A stretch of DNA of 58,726 nucleotides, taken from contig JADLHG010000070.1 of NCBI GenBank assembly GCA_020848905.1, positions 1 to 58,726 of the forward strand. The letters run 5' to 3'. Each line of letters begins with the position of its first letter. Position 1 is the stretch's first letter. Below the pieces are notes generated by a model. The model was not told where the DNA came from. It did not search any database and worked only from the letters and a program-made list of their open reading frames with translations. Both the position numbers and the translations under genes were made by a program. The stretch comes from Deltaproteobacteria bacterium (GTDB lineage Bacteria; Myxococcota_A; Polyangia; GCA-2747355; JADLHG01). Of this stretch, positions 51,793 through 58,726 are shown one piece after another.

Positions 51793-52800
51793 TTACCCTC
51801 CGCCGCCGGTGATGCGGGGCATCAAGATCCGGATGATGCGCACCACGGCCGGCCCCATGAGTACCGCGAAGAGCGACGGGAGGATGCAGAAGATGAGCGG
51901 CACGGTCAGCTTCACCGCCACGGTCGCGGCCCGCTCCTCCGCGAGCTGCATGCGGCGGATGCGCATCGCCTCGGACTGCACGCGGAGCGAGCGCGCCACC
52001 GAGGTGCCGAAGATCTCCGTCTGGATGATGATCGCCGCCAGGTTCGAGAGCTCCTCGACGCCGGTGCGCTGCGCGAGGCGCCGGAAGGCCTGGCCCCGCG
52101 AAAGACCGGCGCGCATCTCGAGCCCCGTCGTGGAGAGCTCGAACGACAGGATGGGCGCCGCGAGCTTGACCTCCTCGGCCACCCGGTTCACCGCGGCGTC
52201 GAGCCCGAGCCCCGCCTCCACGCAGGTGACCATCAGGTCGAGCGCGTCGGGGAGCGAGCGGTTGATCTTCGACTGCCGGTCCTTCACCCGCCCCATGAGC
52301 CAGAGGTTCGGCAGGTAGAAGCCGATGCTCATCAGCACGAGCGTATAGAGCGCGGCGAACCGGAGCGGCTGGGGTCGAATCGAGTTGAGCCAGAGAAAGA
52401 ACACGCCGAGTGCCAGGCAGAAAAAGACCTTCGAGCCGAGGTACACCGCCATGGCGCGCTCGTGGCGGATGCCGGCGTAGGCCAGGCGACTCTGCAGCCG
52501 ACCCCGTTCCTCCTCGTCGCCGGGCTGAGCCACCTTCGCGAGCGGGGTGAGCAGTCGGGCCCAGATCGAGGCTGGCTTGGCCTCTGTCTCCGGCGCCGGC
52601 CGCGGCTCGGCTGCGTCCGCCGGGACCACGGCCGTCGAGGGACGGATCGCCCGCTCCAGGCGCTCGCGGGTCGTATCGCGCCGCGCGACGGCCACGTACC
52701 GGAGCCCCATCACGAGCGCCATCGCCGCGCCGAAGGCCACGACCAGCACCGCGGCGTAGCCCGCCGGTCCCGCGAGGAAGTTCTGTACGAGCTGCCCCAT
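51793..52800 (-). CDS. tadC: TadC, inner-membrane platform protein (T2SF family)
   Basis: This 335-residue protein is a type II secretion F-like protein: an N-terminal helix, a linker, then a cytoplasmic helical bundle (SLPDALDLMVTCVEAGLGLDAAVNRVAEE) between two hydrophobic segments. It pairs with TadB to form the platform moved by the TadA ATPase. The gap to TadB is ten bases. Confidence 0.9.
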   Translation of the reverse strand: MGQLVQNFLAGPAGYAAVLVVAFGAAMALVMGLRYVAVARRDTTRERLERAIRPSTAVVPADAAEPRPAPETEAKPASIWARLLTPLAKVAQPGDEEERGRLQSRLAYAGIRHERAMAVYLGSKVFFCLALGVFFLWLNSIRPQPLRFAALYTLVLMSIGFYLPNLWLMGRVKDRQSKINRSLPDALDLMVTCVEAGLGLDAAVNRVAEEVKLAAPILSFELSTTGLEMRAGLSRGQAFRRLAQRTGVEELSNLAAIIIQTEIFGTSVARSLRVQSEAMRIRRMQLAEERAATVAVKLTVPLIFCILPSLFAVLMGPAVVRIIRILMPRITGGGG

Positions 52801-52810
52801 CGTCCAGCTC

Positions 52811-53776
52811 CTAGTAATCCACCTGCGAGAGCTTGCGCATCCACAGGATGCCGAGGGCCCACATCACGAGGCCTCCGAGCGCCATCAGCCGGCCGATGGT
52901 GTCGGTGACCATCGGCACGAGGTACTGCGGGTTCATGAGTCCGACGAAGAGCAGGCACAGGAAGGGGAGGGCGCCGAGGATGTAGCCCGACAGGCGCCCT
53001 TCGGCCGTCAGCGCCCGCAGCTTGCCGTAGAAGCGAAACCGGTCCCGAATCGTGGTGGCGATCTGGTCCAGGATCTCCACCAGATTGCCGCCCGTCTCGC
53101 GCTGGATGATCACCGAGACGGCGAAGAGCTTGAGGTCCAGGTTGTCCGGCACGCGCTCGGTCATGTGCGTGATGGCTTCGCGAAAATCGACGCCGAAGTT
53201 CTGCTCCTCGAAGCAGCGGCCGAACTCGACCGCCACGGGGGCCGGCATCTCCTCGGCCACCAGCTTGAAGCCCGACGAGATGCCGTGGCCGGCGCGCAGC
53301 GACCGCACCATCATCTCGAGCGCGTCGGGGAGCTGCTGCGAGATCTTGATGCTGCGCCGCACGCGCGCGTTGAGCACGATGAGGATCGGGATCGCTCCGC
53401 CCAAGGGAATACCGACGAGGGCGGAGAGGATCACGCTGTGCAGCGGCATCACGAGCAGCATGGTGAGGCCCACGGCCAGGCCAATGCACAGCGCGAGCGT
53501 GAAGGCCACCGTCCAGTTGAGGTCCGTCTTGAGCAGGAGATCCTCGAGACGCTGGGCGAAGGGCCACGGCCGGAGGAGCGCGTCGAGCGAGGGGCTCCGC
53601 GCCATGCGGCGCTCGCGGAGCAGGCTCGCCCCCGCCGTCTGCATCCCGAGGGACTTCAGCCGGCGCCGGAGCTCGTGGCGCCGCTGCTCGCCCCGGTAGA
53701 CCACGAGGTAGTAGGCCGCCTCGGCGGCCAGGAAGACCACGACACCGACGACGACGAGGAGGACGTTGGTGGTCAT
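52811..53776 (-). CDS. tadB: TadB, inner-membrane platform protein (T2SF family)
   Basis: This 321-residue protein has an N-terminal membrane helix and the T2SF core (QLPDALEMMVRSLRAGHGISSGFKLVAEE ... VSVIIQRETGGNLVEIL), followed by two C-terminal helices. The start overlaps the TadA stop by four bases. Confidence 0.92.
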   Translation of the reverse strand: MTTNVLLVVVGVVVFLAAEAAYYLVVYRGEQRRHELRRRLKSLGMQTAGASLLRERRMARSPSLDALLRPWPFAQRLEDLLLKTDLNWTVAFTLALCIGLAVGLTMLLVMPLHSVILSALVGIPLGGAIPILIVLNARVRRSIKISQQLPDALEMMVRSLRAGHGISSGFKLVAEEMPAPVAVEFGRCFEEQNFGVDFREAITHMTERVPDNLDLKLFAVSVIIQRETGGNLVEILDQIATTIRDRFRFYGKLRALTAEGRLSGYILGALPFLCLLFVGLMNPQYLVPMVTDTIGRLMALGGLVMWALGILWMRKLSQVDY

Positions 53777-55101
53777 GCGCGAAAGCTGATGTCGGTCCCG
53801 TACCCCGCGCGCTGGATGCGCTCGAGGCTCTGGGGTCGGATGCCCGTCGCCACGCTCTCTCCGAGCACGTGTCCGTTCGCGTCCACGCCGCGCTGACGGA
53901 ACATGAAGATCTCCTGCATCGTGATCACCGACCCCTCCATCCCCGTGATCTCCGAGATCGAGAGCACGCGACGCTTCCCGTCGGAGCCGCGCGACAGATG
54001 GACCACCATGTTCAGCGCCCGCGAGAGGGTCAGCGACATGACCGATTCGCTGTAGACCGCCCCGGCCATCCCCACCATCGCGCCGAGGCGCGTGAGCGCG
54101 TCGCGCGGGCTGTTGGCGTGCACGGTGGTCATCGATCCGTCGTGGCCCGTGTTCATGGCCTGGAGCATGTCCATGACCTCGGCGCCGCGAACCTCGCCGA
54201 CGATGATGCGGTCGGGACGCATGCGGAGACTGTTGCGGACCAGGTCCCGCTGCGTGATCGCCCCCTTCCCTTCCAGGTTCGGGGGGCGGGTCTCCAGGCG
54301 CACCACGTGCCTCTGCTGGAGCTGGAGCTCCGCCGCGTCCTCGATGGTCACGATGCGCTCGGTCGGCGGGATGAAGGCCGACATGGCGTTCAGCATGGTG
54401 GTCTTGCCGCTGCCCGTACCGCCCGAGATGAGGATGTTCAGCCGCGCGCGCACCGCCGCGGCGACGAAGTCCAGCATGGCCGGCGTGAGCGAGCCCCCCG
54501 CGACCAGGTCCGGCGCGAGGAGCGGCTTGCCGCCGAAGCGGCGGATGGAGAGCGCGGGGCCGTCGAGCGCGAGCGGCGGGATGATCGCGTTCACGCGCGA
54601 GCCGTCAGGGAGGCGCGCGTCCACCATCGGCGAGGTCTCGTCCACGCGTCGGCCGATGCGGCTCACGATGCGGTTGATGATCTGCATCAGGTGATCGTTG
54701 TCGCGGAAGCGGACCGAGGTCTCGAGGATGCGCCCCTCGCGCTCGATGAAGACCGTGTTGTAGCCGTTGACCAGGATGTCGGCGATGGTCGGGTCGGCCA
54801 GCAGCGGCTCGAGCGGGCCGAGGCCCGTGATCTCGTCGAGGAGTTCCTGGATCAGCCGCTCGCGCTCGATGCGATTGAGCGGGAGCTGAGCCGCCACGAT
54901 CAGGTCGGTGATCGTGTTGCGGAGCTCAGCGCGCAGCTCCTCCGGCTTGAGGCGGTCGAGCTTCTGCAGCTCGAGCCGATCCACGAGCTGGTCGTGAATC
55001 GCGCGCTTCATGTCGTGGTAGACCGCCGGCATCTCCTGCGCCGCCGCGAGGAGGTCGGGGTTCGAGTCGTGGCCGAGCTTCAGACGATCGCGGAGCTTCA
55101 T
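53773..55101 (-). CDS. tadA: TadA/CpaF secretion ATPase
   Basis: This 442-residue hexameric ATPase powers Flp pilus extension. Walker A is GGTGSGKTT (227-235); the Asp box EDAAEL and the Walker B/His-box region [18 protein letters not shown]...TTVHAN follow. The N-terminal domain ([23 protein letters not shown]) is normal for CpaF. It begins one base after the TadZ stop. Confidence 0.96.
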   Translation of the reverse strand: MKLRDRLKLGHDSNPDLLAAAQEMPAVYHDMKRAIHDQLVDRLELQKLDRLKPEELRAELRNTITDLIVAAQLPLNRIERERLIQELLDEITGLGPLEPLLADPTIADILVNGYNTVFIEREGRILETSVRFRDNDHLMQIINRIVSRIGRRVDETSPMVDARLPDGSRVNAIIPPLALDGPALSIRRFGGKPLLAPDLVAGGSLTPAMLDFVAAAVRARLNILISGGTGSGKTTMLNAMSAFIPPTERIVTIEDAAELQLQQRHVVRLETRPPNLEGKGAITQRDLVRNSLRMRPDRIIVGEVRGAEVMDMLQAMNTGHDGSMTTVHANSPRDALTRLGAMVGMAGAVYSESVMSLTLSRALNMVVHLSRGSDGKRRVLSISEITGMEGSVITMQEIFMFRQRGVDANGHVLGESVATGIRPQSLERIQRAGYGTDISFRA

Positions 55102-55102
55102 C

Positions 55103-56290
55103 TCACTTCCCCAGGAAACCGAAGAGCCCGCGCCGCTTCTGCCGCGAGGTGCCCCCCACGAGCGGCACCAGGCCCTGAATGTCGAGCGTCACGCGCGCCT
55201 TGGGCGCAGCCTTCACGAGCAGGTTGCCGTCGTTGACCGCCTTGATCACCGTCGGGAAGTCGTTGCACACGGTCCCCACGATGGGCGTGTTGAGCGCGTC
55301 GCCGATCGAGTCCGGGTCGAGCTTCGTGCCGCGTGCGTAGCGGTTGAGCACCGGCTTGAGCTTGTCGGGGCCGTAACCGAGCCGCTTGAAGACCGCGAGG
55401 CACCGGTTGGCGTTCTTCACCGACGGGATGTCCTGCGTGATGGTGAGGAGGATCTTGTTGGCCAGGTCGAGCGCGACGAGCGCGTTCTCGTTGAAGTCGC
55501 GCAGGCCGTCCACCACGACGTAGTCGAAGTGCTTGCGCAAGAGGCCCAGGAGCTGCGCCGTCCCCTTGCTGTCCACCTCGGCGGTCTCGTCGAGGTTGTC
55601 CCCCTGCGCCACCGCGTAGAGGCCGGAGGTGTGCTGCGTGAGCGACTGCATCAGGAGCTCGCGGTCCAGCCGACGCATGTTCGAGACGACGTCGTGGAGC
55701 GTGTAGCGCGCCGTGAGGTCGAGAAAGGAGAGCACGTCGCCGAGCTGCTGGTTCAGATCCACGATCACCACGGCGTTGCGCTCGTCCTCGTCGCTCTCGA
55801 GCAGCGCGCCCGCCAGGTTGGTGGCGATCGTGGTGGCCCCGCTCCCCCCCTTGCAGGCGAAGACGGCGATGATCACCCCCTGCCGCGCGGCAGCGGGCTG
55901 CGAGGCGGCGACGGCTGGCTCGGCATCGCGCACGTTCAGGTCGCGGATCGCCCGGCGCACGTCCCCCGCCCCCTCGTCGAGGAAGGCATACTCCTTGGCC
56001 CCGGCGCGCATCGCGGCGAGGATCTTCTCGGGGTCGCGGTCGCGCGAGACGATCATCGAGACGCAGCCGTCGAGCCGCGAGATCTGCTGCGATACGCCGA
56101 AGATGGCCTGCGGGTCGTGGTCCAGATAGAGGAGCGCGATGCTCGGCGGCTCCTTCTGGATGAGCGCGAGCGCCTTCTGCGGGTCCTGCTCGGCGGCGCG
56201 GATGTTCACCATGTCCAGGATGTGCGGGCGCAGAGCCTCGAGCTCCTGCTCCCGCGCACCGACGATCACTACCTCAGGCTGCTGCGCCAT
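55103..56290 (-). CDS. tadZ: TadZ/CpaE ParA-like localisation protein
   Basis: The product is 395 residues from ATG 56290. Residues 1-120 are a receiver-like atypical domain. Residues 138-370 are a ParA/MinD-type ATPase with deviant Walker A KGGSGATT (147-154); the signature first Lys is kept and the second Lys is Ala, as is common in TadZ. It places the pilus machine, often at a pole. It is 20 bases downstream of the secretin gene. Confidence 0.92.
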   Translation of the reverse strand: MAQQPEVVIVGAREQELEALRPHILDMVNIRAAEQDPQKALALIQKEPPSIALLYLDHDPQAIFGVSQQISRLDGCVSMIVSRDRDPEKILAAMRAGAKEYAFLDEGAGDVRRAIRDLNVRDAEPAVAASQPAAARQGVIIAVFACKGGSGATTIATNLAGALLESDEDERNAVVIVDLNQQLGDVLSFLDLTARYTLHDVVSNMRRLDRELLMQSLTQHTSGLYAVAQGDNLDETAEVDSKGTAQLLGLLRKHFDYVVVDGLRDFNENALVALDLANKILLTITQDIPSVKNANRCLAVFKRLGYGPDKLKPVLNRYARGTKLDPDSIGDALNTPIVGTVCNDFPTVIKAVNDGNLLVKAAPKARVTLDIQGLVPLVGGTSRQKRRGLFGFLGK

Positions 56291-56310
56291 GTCCGTACGT
56301 TTCCTCGCCG

Positions 56311-57762
56311 CTAGTCGCGGATGAAGCCGAGCTGACCGACGGGTCCCCCGCCGGAGCGAAGCGCCTCGTCGGGCTTCGAGCGGCTCGCCTTGCGCTTCCA
56401 TCCGGAGGTCCGGCCCAGCAGGAAGAACTGGAAATCGTCCGGGTCGTTCAGGTCGTCCTCGCCGGGGAGCATGGGCACCTCGTGCGGCTGCATGGGCTGG
56501 ACGAGGTGCGTGGTGACCACCACCATGAGCTCGGTCTCCTCGCGCTGAAAGGCCGTCGAGCGGAAGAGCGCGCCGAGGAGCGGGATGTCGCCGAGGAGCG
56601 GAATCTTGCGCACCGCGGAGCGGATCTTGTCGGAGAGGAGACCGGCCACGGCGAAGCTCTGACCGTCCTTGAGCCGGATCGTCGTCTCGCTGGTGCGGGT
56701 CTTGAAGCCGGGGATCGAGAAGCCCGCGATGGTCACGCCCGCGGTGGGGTCCGGCTCGCTGACCTCGGCGTAGAGCTTGAGGTTCATCGTGCGCTGGCCG
56801 AGGACGGTGGGGGTGAACTTGAGCCGCACGCCGAACTTCTTGAACTGCACCGAGACGGTCCCGAACTGCTGGGAGAAGACGATCGGCACCTCGCCGCCGG
56901 CGTGGAAGCTCGCGTCCTGCCCGGAGAGCGCCACCAGGGTCGGCTCGGCCAGGATCTTCGCCAGCCCCTCCTCGGCCAGGATGCTCAGGATGGCGCTGAA
57001 GGGGAACTTGTCCAGGTTGGCCGAGAAGAGCATGTTGAAGGCCTCGCCGTGCACGGGGGCCGGGACGACGGGGGGGACCATGGCCCCGGGCGCGGGGACG
57101 CCCGTGCCGGGAATTTGCAGGTACGGGATCACCTGGCCGGACTGGCCGCCGGCGCCGACGATCGCGCCCACGCGCCCGTTCGCCGGGTCGCTGTAGAGCA
57201 TGTTCACGCCCATCTTGCGCATCCCCGTGCGGGAGACCTCGGCGAAGCGCACCTCGAGCTGGACCTGCTGGTTGCCGGAGACCTGCACGAGGTTCGCCAG
57301 CCGCTCGGAGTGGAGCTTGGCCACCTCCGCCACCCGCGCGGGGAGGCGGACGTCGCTCACCTCACCCGAGAGGACGACCAGGTCGCCCGCCGAGCTGACC
57401 TTGATCTGTTCCTTCGGGAAGAGCTCTCCGAGCTGCGTGCGGAGCTGGTTCAGGTTGCGCGTGCAGGAGACCGCGATGACCAGCGGCTTGTCCGAGTCGC
57501 CCCAGAGGATGAGGTGCGTGTAGCCGACCCCCTTCGCGGTGACCAGCACCTGGAGCGGCGTCACGACGCGCACGTCGGCCACGTTCGGGTCGGCGACCGA
57601 GACGCGCACGATCTTTTCCGACACGCGCATCAGGCGCGTCTGCCCCACCTCGAGGGCCACACGCTGGCTGGCGTCCGCTTGCTGGGTCACCGTGGGTTGG
57701 GCCGCCGCCGGCGCGGCCGCGAGGAGAAGTAGCAGAGCCATGTACCGCGGCGTCACACGCAT
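56311..57762 (-). CDS. cpaC: CpaC/RcpA outer-membrane secretin
   Basis: This 483-residue protein has a signal peptide ending AAPAAAQ and an N-terminal BON/pilus-secretin domain (VSEKIVRVSVADPNVADVRVV). The secretin core includes SILAEEGLAKILAEPTLVALSGQDASFHAGGE in pieces, then FKTRTSETTIRLKDGQSFAVAGL and ELMVVVTTHLVQP. It forms the outer-membrane pore for Flp pili. A roughly 50-residue charged C-terminal tail is extra. Confidence 0.94.
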   Translation of the reverse strand: MRVTPRYMALLLLLAAAPAAAQPTVTQQADASQRVALEVGQTRLMRVSEKIVRVSVADPNVADVRVVTPLQVLVTAKGVGYTHLILWGDSDKPLVIAVSCTRNLNQLRTQLGELFPKEQIKVSSAGDLVVLSGEVSDVRLPARVAEVAKLHSERLANLVQVSGNQQVQLEVRFAEVSRTGMRKMGVNMLYSDPANGRVGAIVGAGGQSGQVIPYLQIPGTGVPAPGAMVPPVVPAPVHGEAFNMLFSANLDKFPFSAILSILAEEGLAKILAEPTLVALSGQDASFHAGGEVPIVFSQQFGTVSVQFKKFGVRLKFTPTVLGQRTMNLKLYAEVSEPDPTAGVTIAGFSIPGFKTRTSETTIRLKDGQSFAVAGLLSDKIRSAVRKIPLLGDIPLLGALFRSTAFQREETELMVVVTTHLVQPMQPHEVPMLPGEDDLNDPDDFQFFLLGRTSGWKRKASRSKPDEALRSGGGPVGQLGFIRD

Positions 57763-57830
57763 CGCATCACCTCAGATCGAAGGACCGCGTTCGGTTGTAC
57801 CGTTTGAAGCGTGGGGAGGTCCGAGCCGAA

Positions 57831-58726
57831 TCACTGGCCGCGCTTGCTGTCGGCCGACGGCCGAAGCTTGCGCTCCTCGACGCGATCTCCCCGCAAGATC
57901 TCCACCACGGGCTGGTCTGACTTGGGCTTGACGTCCGACGAAGTCGCGGGCTTCTTGCGCCCGCTGCTCGGCTTGCGCGCCGCGGCGACCGGCTGCGGAG
58001 CCTCGGGCTTGCTGGCCGGCGCGGTGCCGTCGTCGGGGGTGAGCAAGGCGACCGGCGTGACGCCAGCCGTCGCGACGGGGTCGGTGTCGATCCCCGAGCG
58101 CATGGTGAGCTGGATCTCCCCGTGGCGGCTGGCGAGGGCCAGCCGCTCCGACTGGTCGGGGGAGACCTCGAGGGTCACCACCTGCACGGTGACGGGCTTC
58201 GCCCCCTGGCTGACGAGCTGCTCGCCCACCGCGAGGACCTTGATGTTCTGCAGGATGATCTTCGAGATCTTGGCCGCGCGGCGCTCGTGGCGGGCTTCCT
58301 CGTCGGGGGTCATGGTGGTGATGACGTCCACGAAGTCCCCCGGCTGGACGAAGCCGGCCACGCCGATCACCTGGTCCACCTTGACCGCCATGGCGCGCAT
58401 CCCGCGCGCGAGCACCGCCGCGAGCCCCTGGCCGGCCTCCTTGGAGGCGAGGCGCGCCTCGAGCACGGGCTCCCCCTTGGCGATCGACCGGCGGAGCGTG
58501 CGCCCGAGGAGGGCCTTCGGCACGCCGAAGGTCCCCGCCGGCACGGCGTCGGAGGGCCAGCGAATCACGCCCAGCACATTCTCGGTGAGCGCCGTGCCGA
58601 TGGCCAGGTCCTGCGCGGCCACCACCACGGGCACGACCGCGGCGTTCGCGGCCGGCTGCCGGCGCGCCTGCTCGTCGAGATAGCGTTTCACGAGAAAGAC
58701 GGCCCCCGTCCCCGCCGCGAGCGCGA
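57831..58726 (-). CDS. cpaB: CpaB/RcpC pilus-assembly protein (N-terminus beyond window)
   Basis: The frame is open to the end of the window. Upstream of the GTG at 58691 the codons still read ALAAGTGAVFL-VKRYLDEQ, the membrane helix that starts CpaB proteins, so the true start lies past 58726. The SAF-like domain (VVAAQDLAIGTALTENVLGVIRWP) and RcpC domain (AMAVKVDQVIGVAGFVQPGDFVDVI) are present. A Lys/Ser/Pro-rich tail follows. It is an inner-membrane-anchored periplasmic partner of the secretin. No Flp pilin or TadE/F gene is seen in the window; they may lie upstream. Confidence 0.93.
   Translation of the reverse strand, partial: ALAAGTGAVFLVKRYLDEQARRQPAANAAVVPVVVAAQDLAIGTALTENVLGVIRWPSDAVPAGTFGVPKALLGRTLRRSIAKGEPVLEARLASKEAGQGLAAVLARGMRAMAVKVDQVIGVAGFVQPGDFVDVITTMTPDEEARHERRAAKISKIILQNIKVLAVGEQLVSQGAKPVTVQVVTLEVSPDQSERLALASRHGEIQLTMRSGIDTDPVATAGVTPVALLTPDDGTAPASKPEAPQPVAAARKPSSGRKKPATSSDVKPKSDQPVVEILRGDRVEERKLRPSADSKRGQ

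Noticed and set aside
48934-58726. Novel secretion system
   Set aside because: The gene set and order are those of a standard Tad/Flp pilus locus; only the missing pilin and TadE/F within the window is noteworthy.

Overview
The window is very GC-rich, densely coded DNA, most likely from a myxobacterium-like organism (Myxococcota, formerly Deltaproteobacteria). Three things point there: several secreted proteins end in a MYXO-CTERM-like tail (Gly-Gly-Cys, hydrophobic helix, Arg cluster); there are many lipoproteins with Asp/Gly/Pro-rich linkers (DAG, PRDGS) and beta-propeller repeats; and large TPR proteins are present. No rRNA, tRNA, CRISPR array or insertion sequence was seen.

Layout. 1-8964: a truncated VWA lipoprotein, a two-gene nucleotide-sugar module (N-acetyltransferase and Gfo/Idh/MocA dehydrogenase), a lipase-like lipoprotein, a small exported protein and a PQQ-type propeller protein. 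8939-15389: a heavy-metal RND efflux operon on the minus strand (small Cys-rich protein, CzcB-like adaptor with four Cys/His repeats, CzcA-like pump, CzcC-like channel) behind a good sigma-70-type promoter overlapped by an inverted repeat. 15450-27352: cell-surface and housekeeping genes: an exported protein, a PlsC-like acyltransferase, a 1362-residue TPR membrane protein, an SRAP (YedK/HMCES) protein, an M23 peptidase, two divergent lipoproteins and a SpoIID-domain protein.

27552-44113: a 12-gene, almost fully translationally coupled minus-strand operon. In order of transcription it encodes a small unknown protein, an indolepyruvate-type 2-oxoacid oxidoreductase (IorA fused to a GltD-like NAD(P)H/FAD module and a ferredoxin, then IorB), HyuA- and HyuB-like hydantoinase/oxoprolinase subunits, an acyl-CoA dehydrogenase, small and large subunits of a B12-dependent acyl-CoA mutase, a family III CoA-transferase, and the three subunits of a molybdenum hydroxylase. 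The set matches what is known of anaerobic indoleacetate (auxin) degradation (iaa genes of Aromatoleum/Azoarcus). The inferred route is indolepyruvate to indoleacetyl-CoA, C2 hydroxylation to an oxindole, ATP-dependent lactam opening to 2-(2-aminophenyl)succinate, CoA transfer, carbon-skeleton rearrangement to an aminobenzylmalonyl-CoA, and decarboxylating oxidation to 2-aminocinnamoyl-CoA. Active-site residues in the mutase and dehydrogenase fit these unusual substrates.

44243-48855: an M28 metallopeptidase gene interrupted by an in-frame TGA followed by a bacterial-SECIS-like hairpin, a divergent FadE-type acyl-CoA dehydrogenase behind a palindromic operator-like site, and a propeller lipoprotein. 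48934-58726: a Tad (Flp pilus / tight adherence) locus: prepilin peptidase on the plus strand, converging with a minus-strand run cpaB-cpaC-tadZ-tadA-tadB-tadC-TPR lipoprotein-small lipoprotein-TadG-like. cpaB runs off the window end; no Flp pilin or TadE/F gene is inside the window.

Stretches without a gene are all below about 300 bases. The largest are the divergent region 22691-22948, 16506-16729, 27353-27551, 5066-5262, 15273-15449 and 47228-47397; what they hold is stated in the relevant entries, otherwise nothing was recognised.
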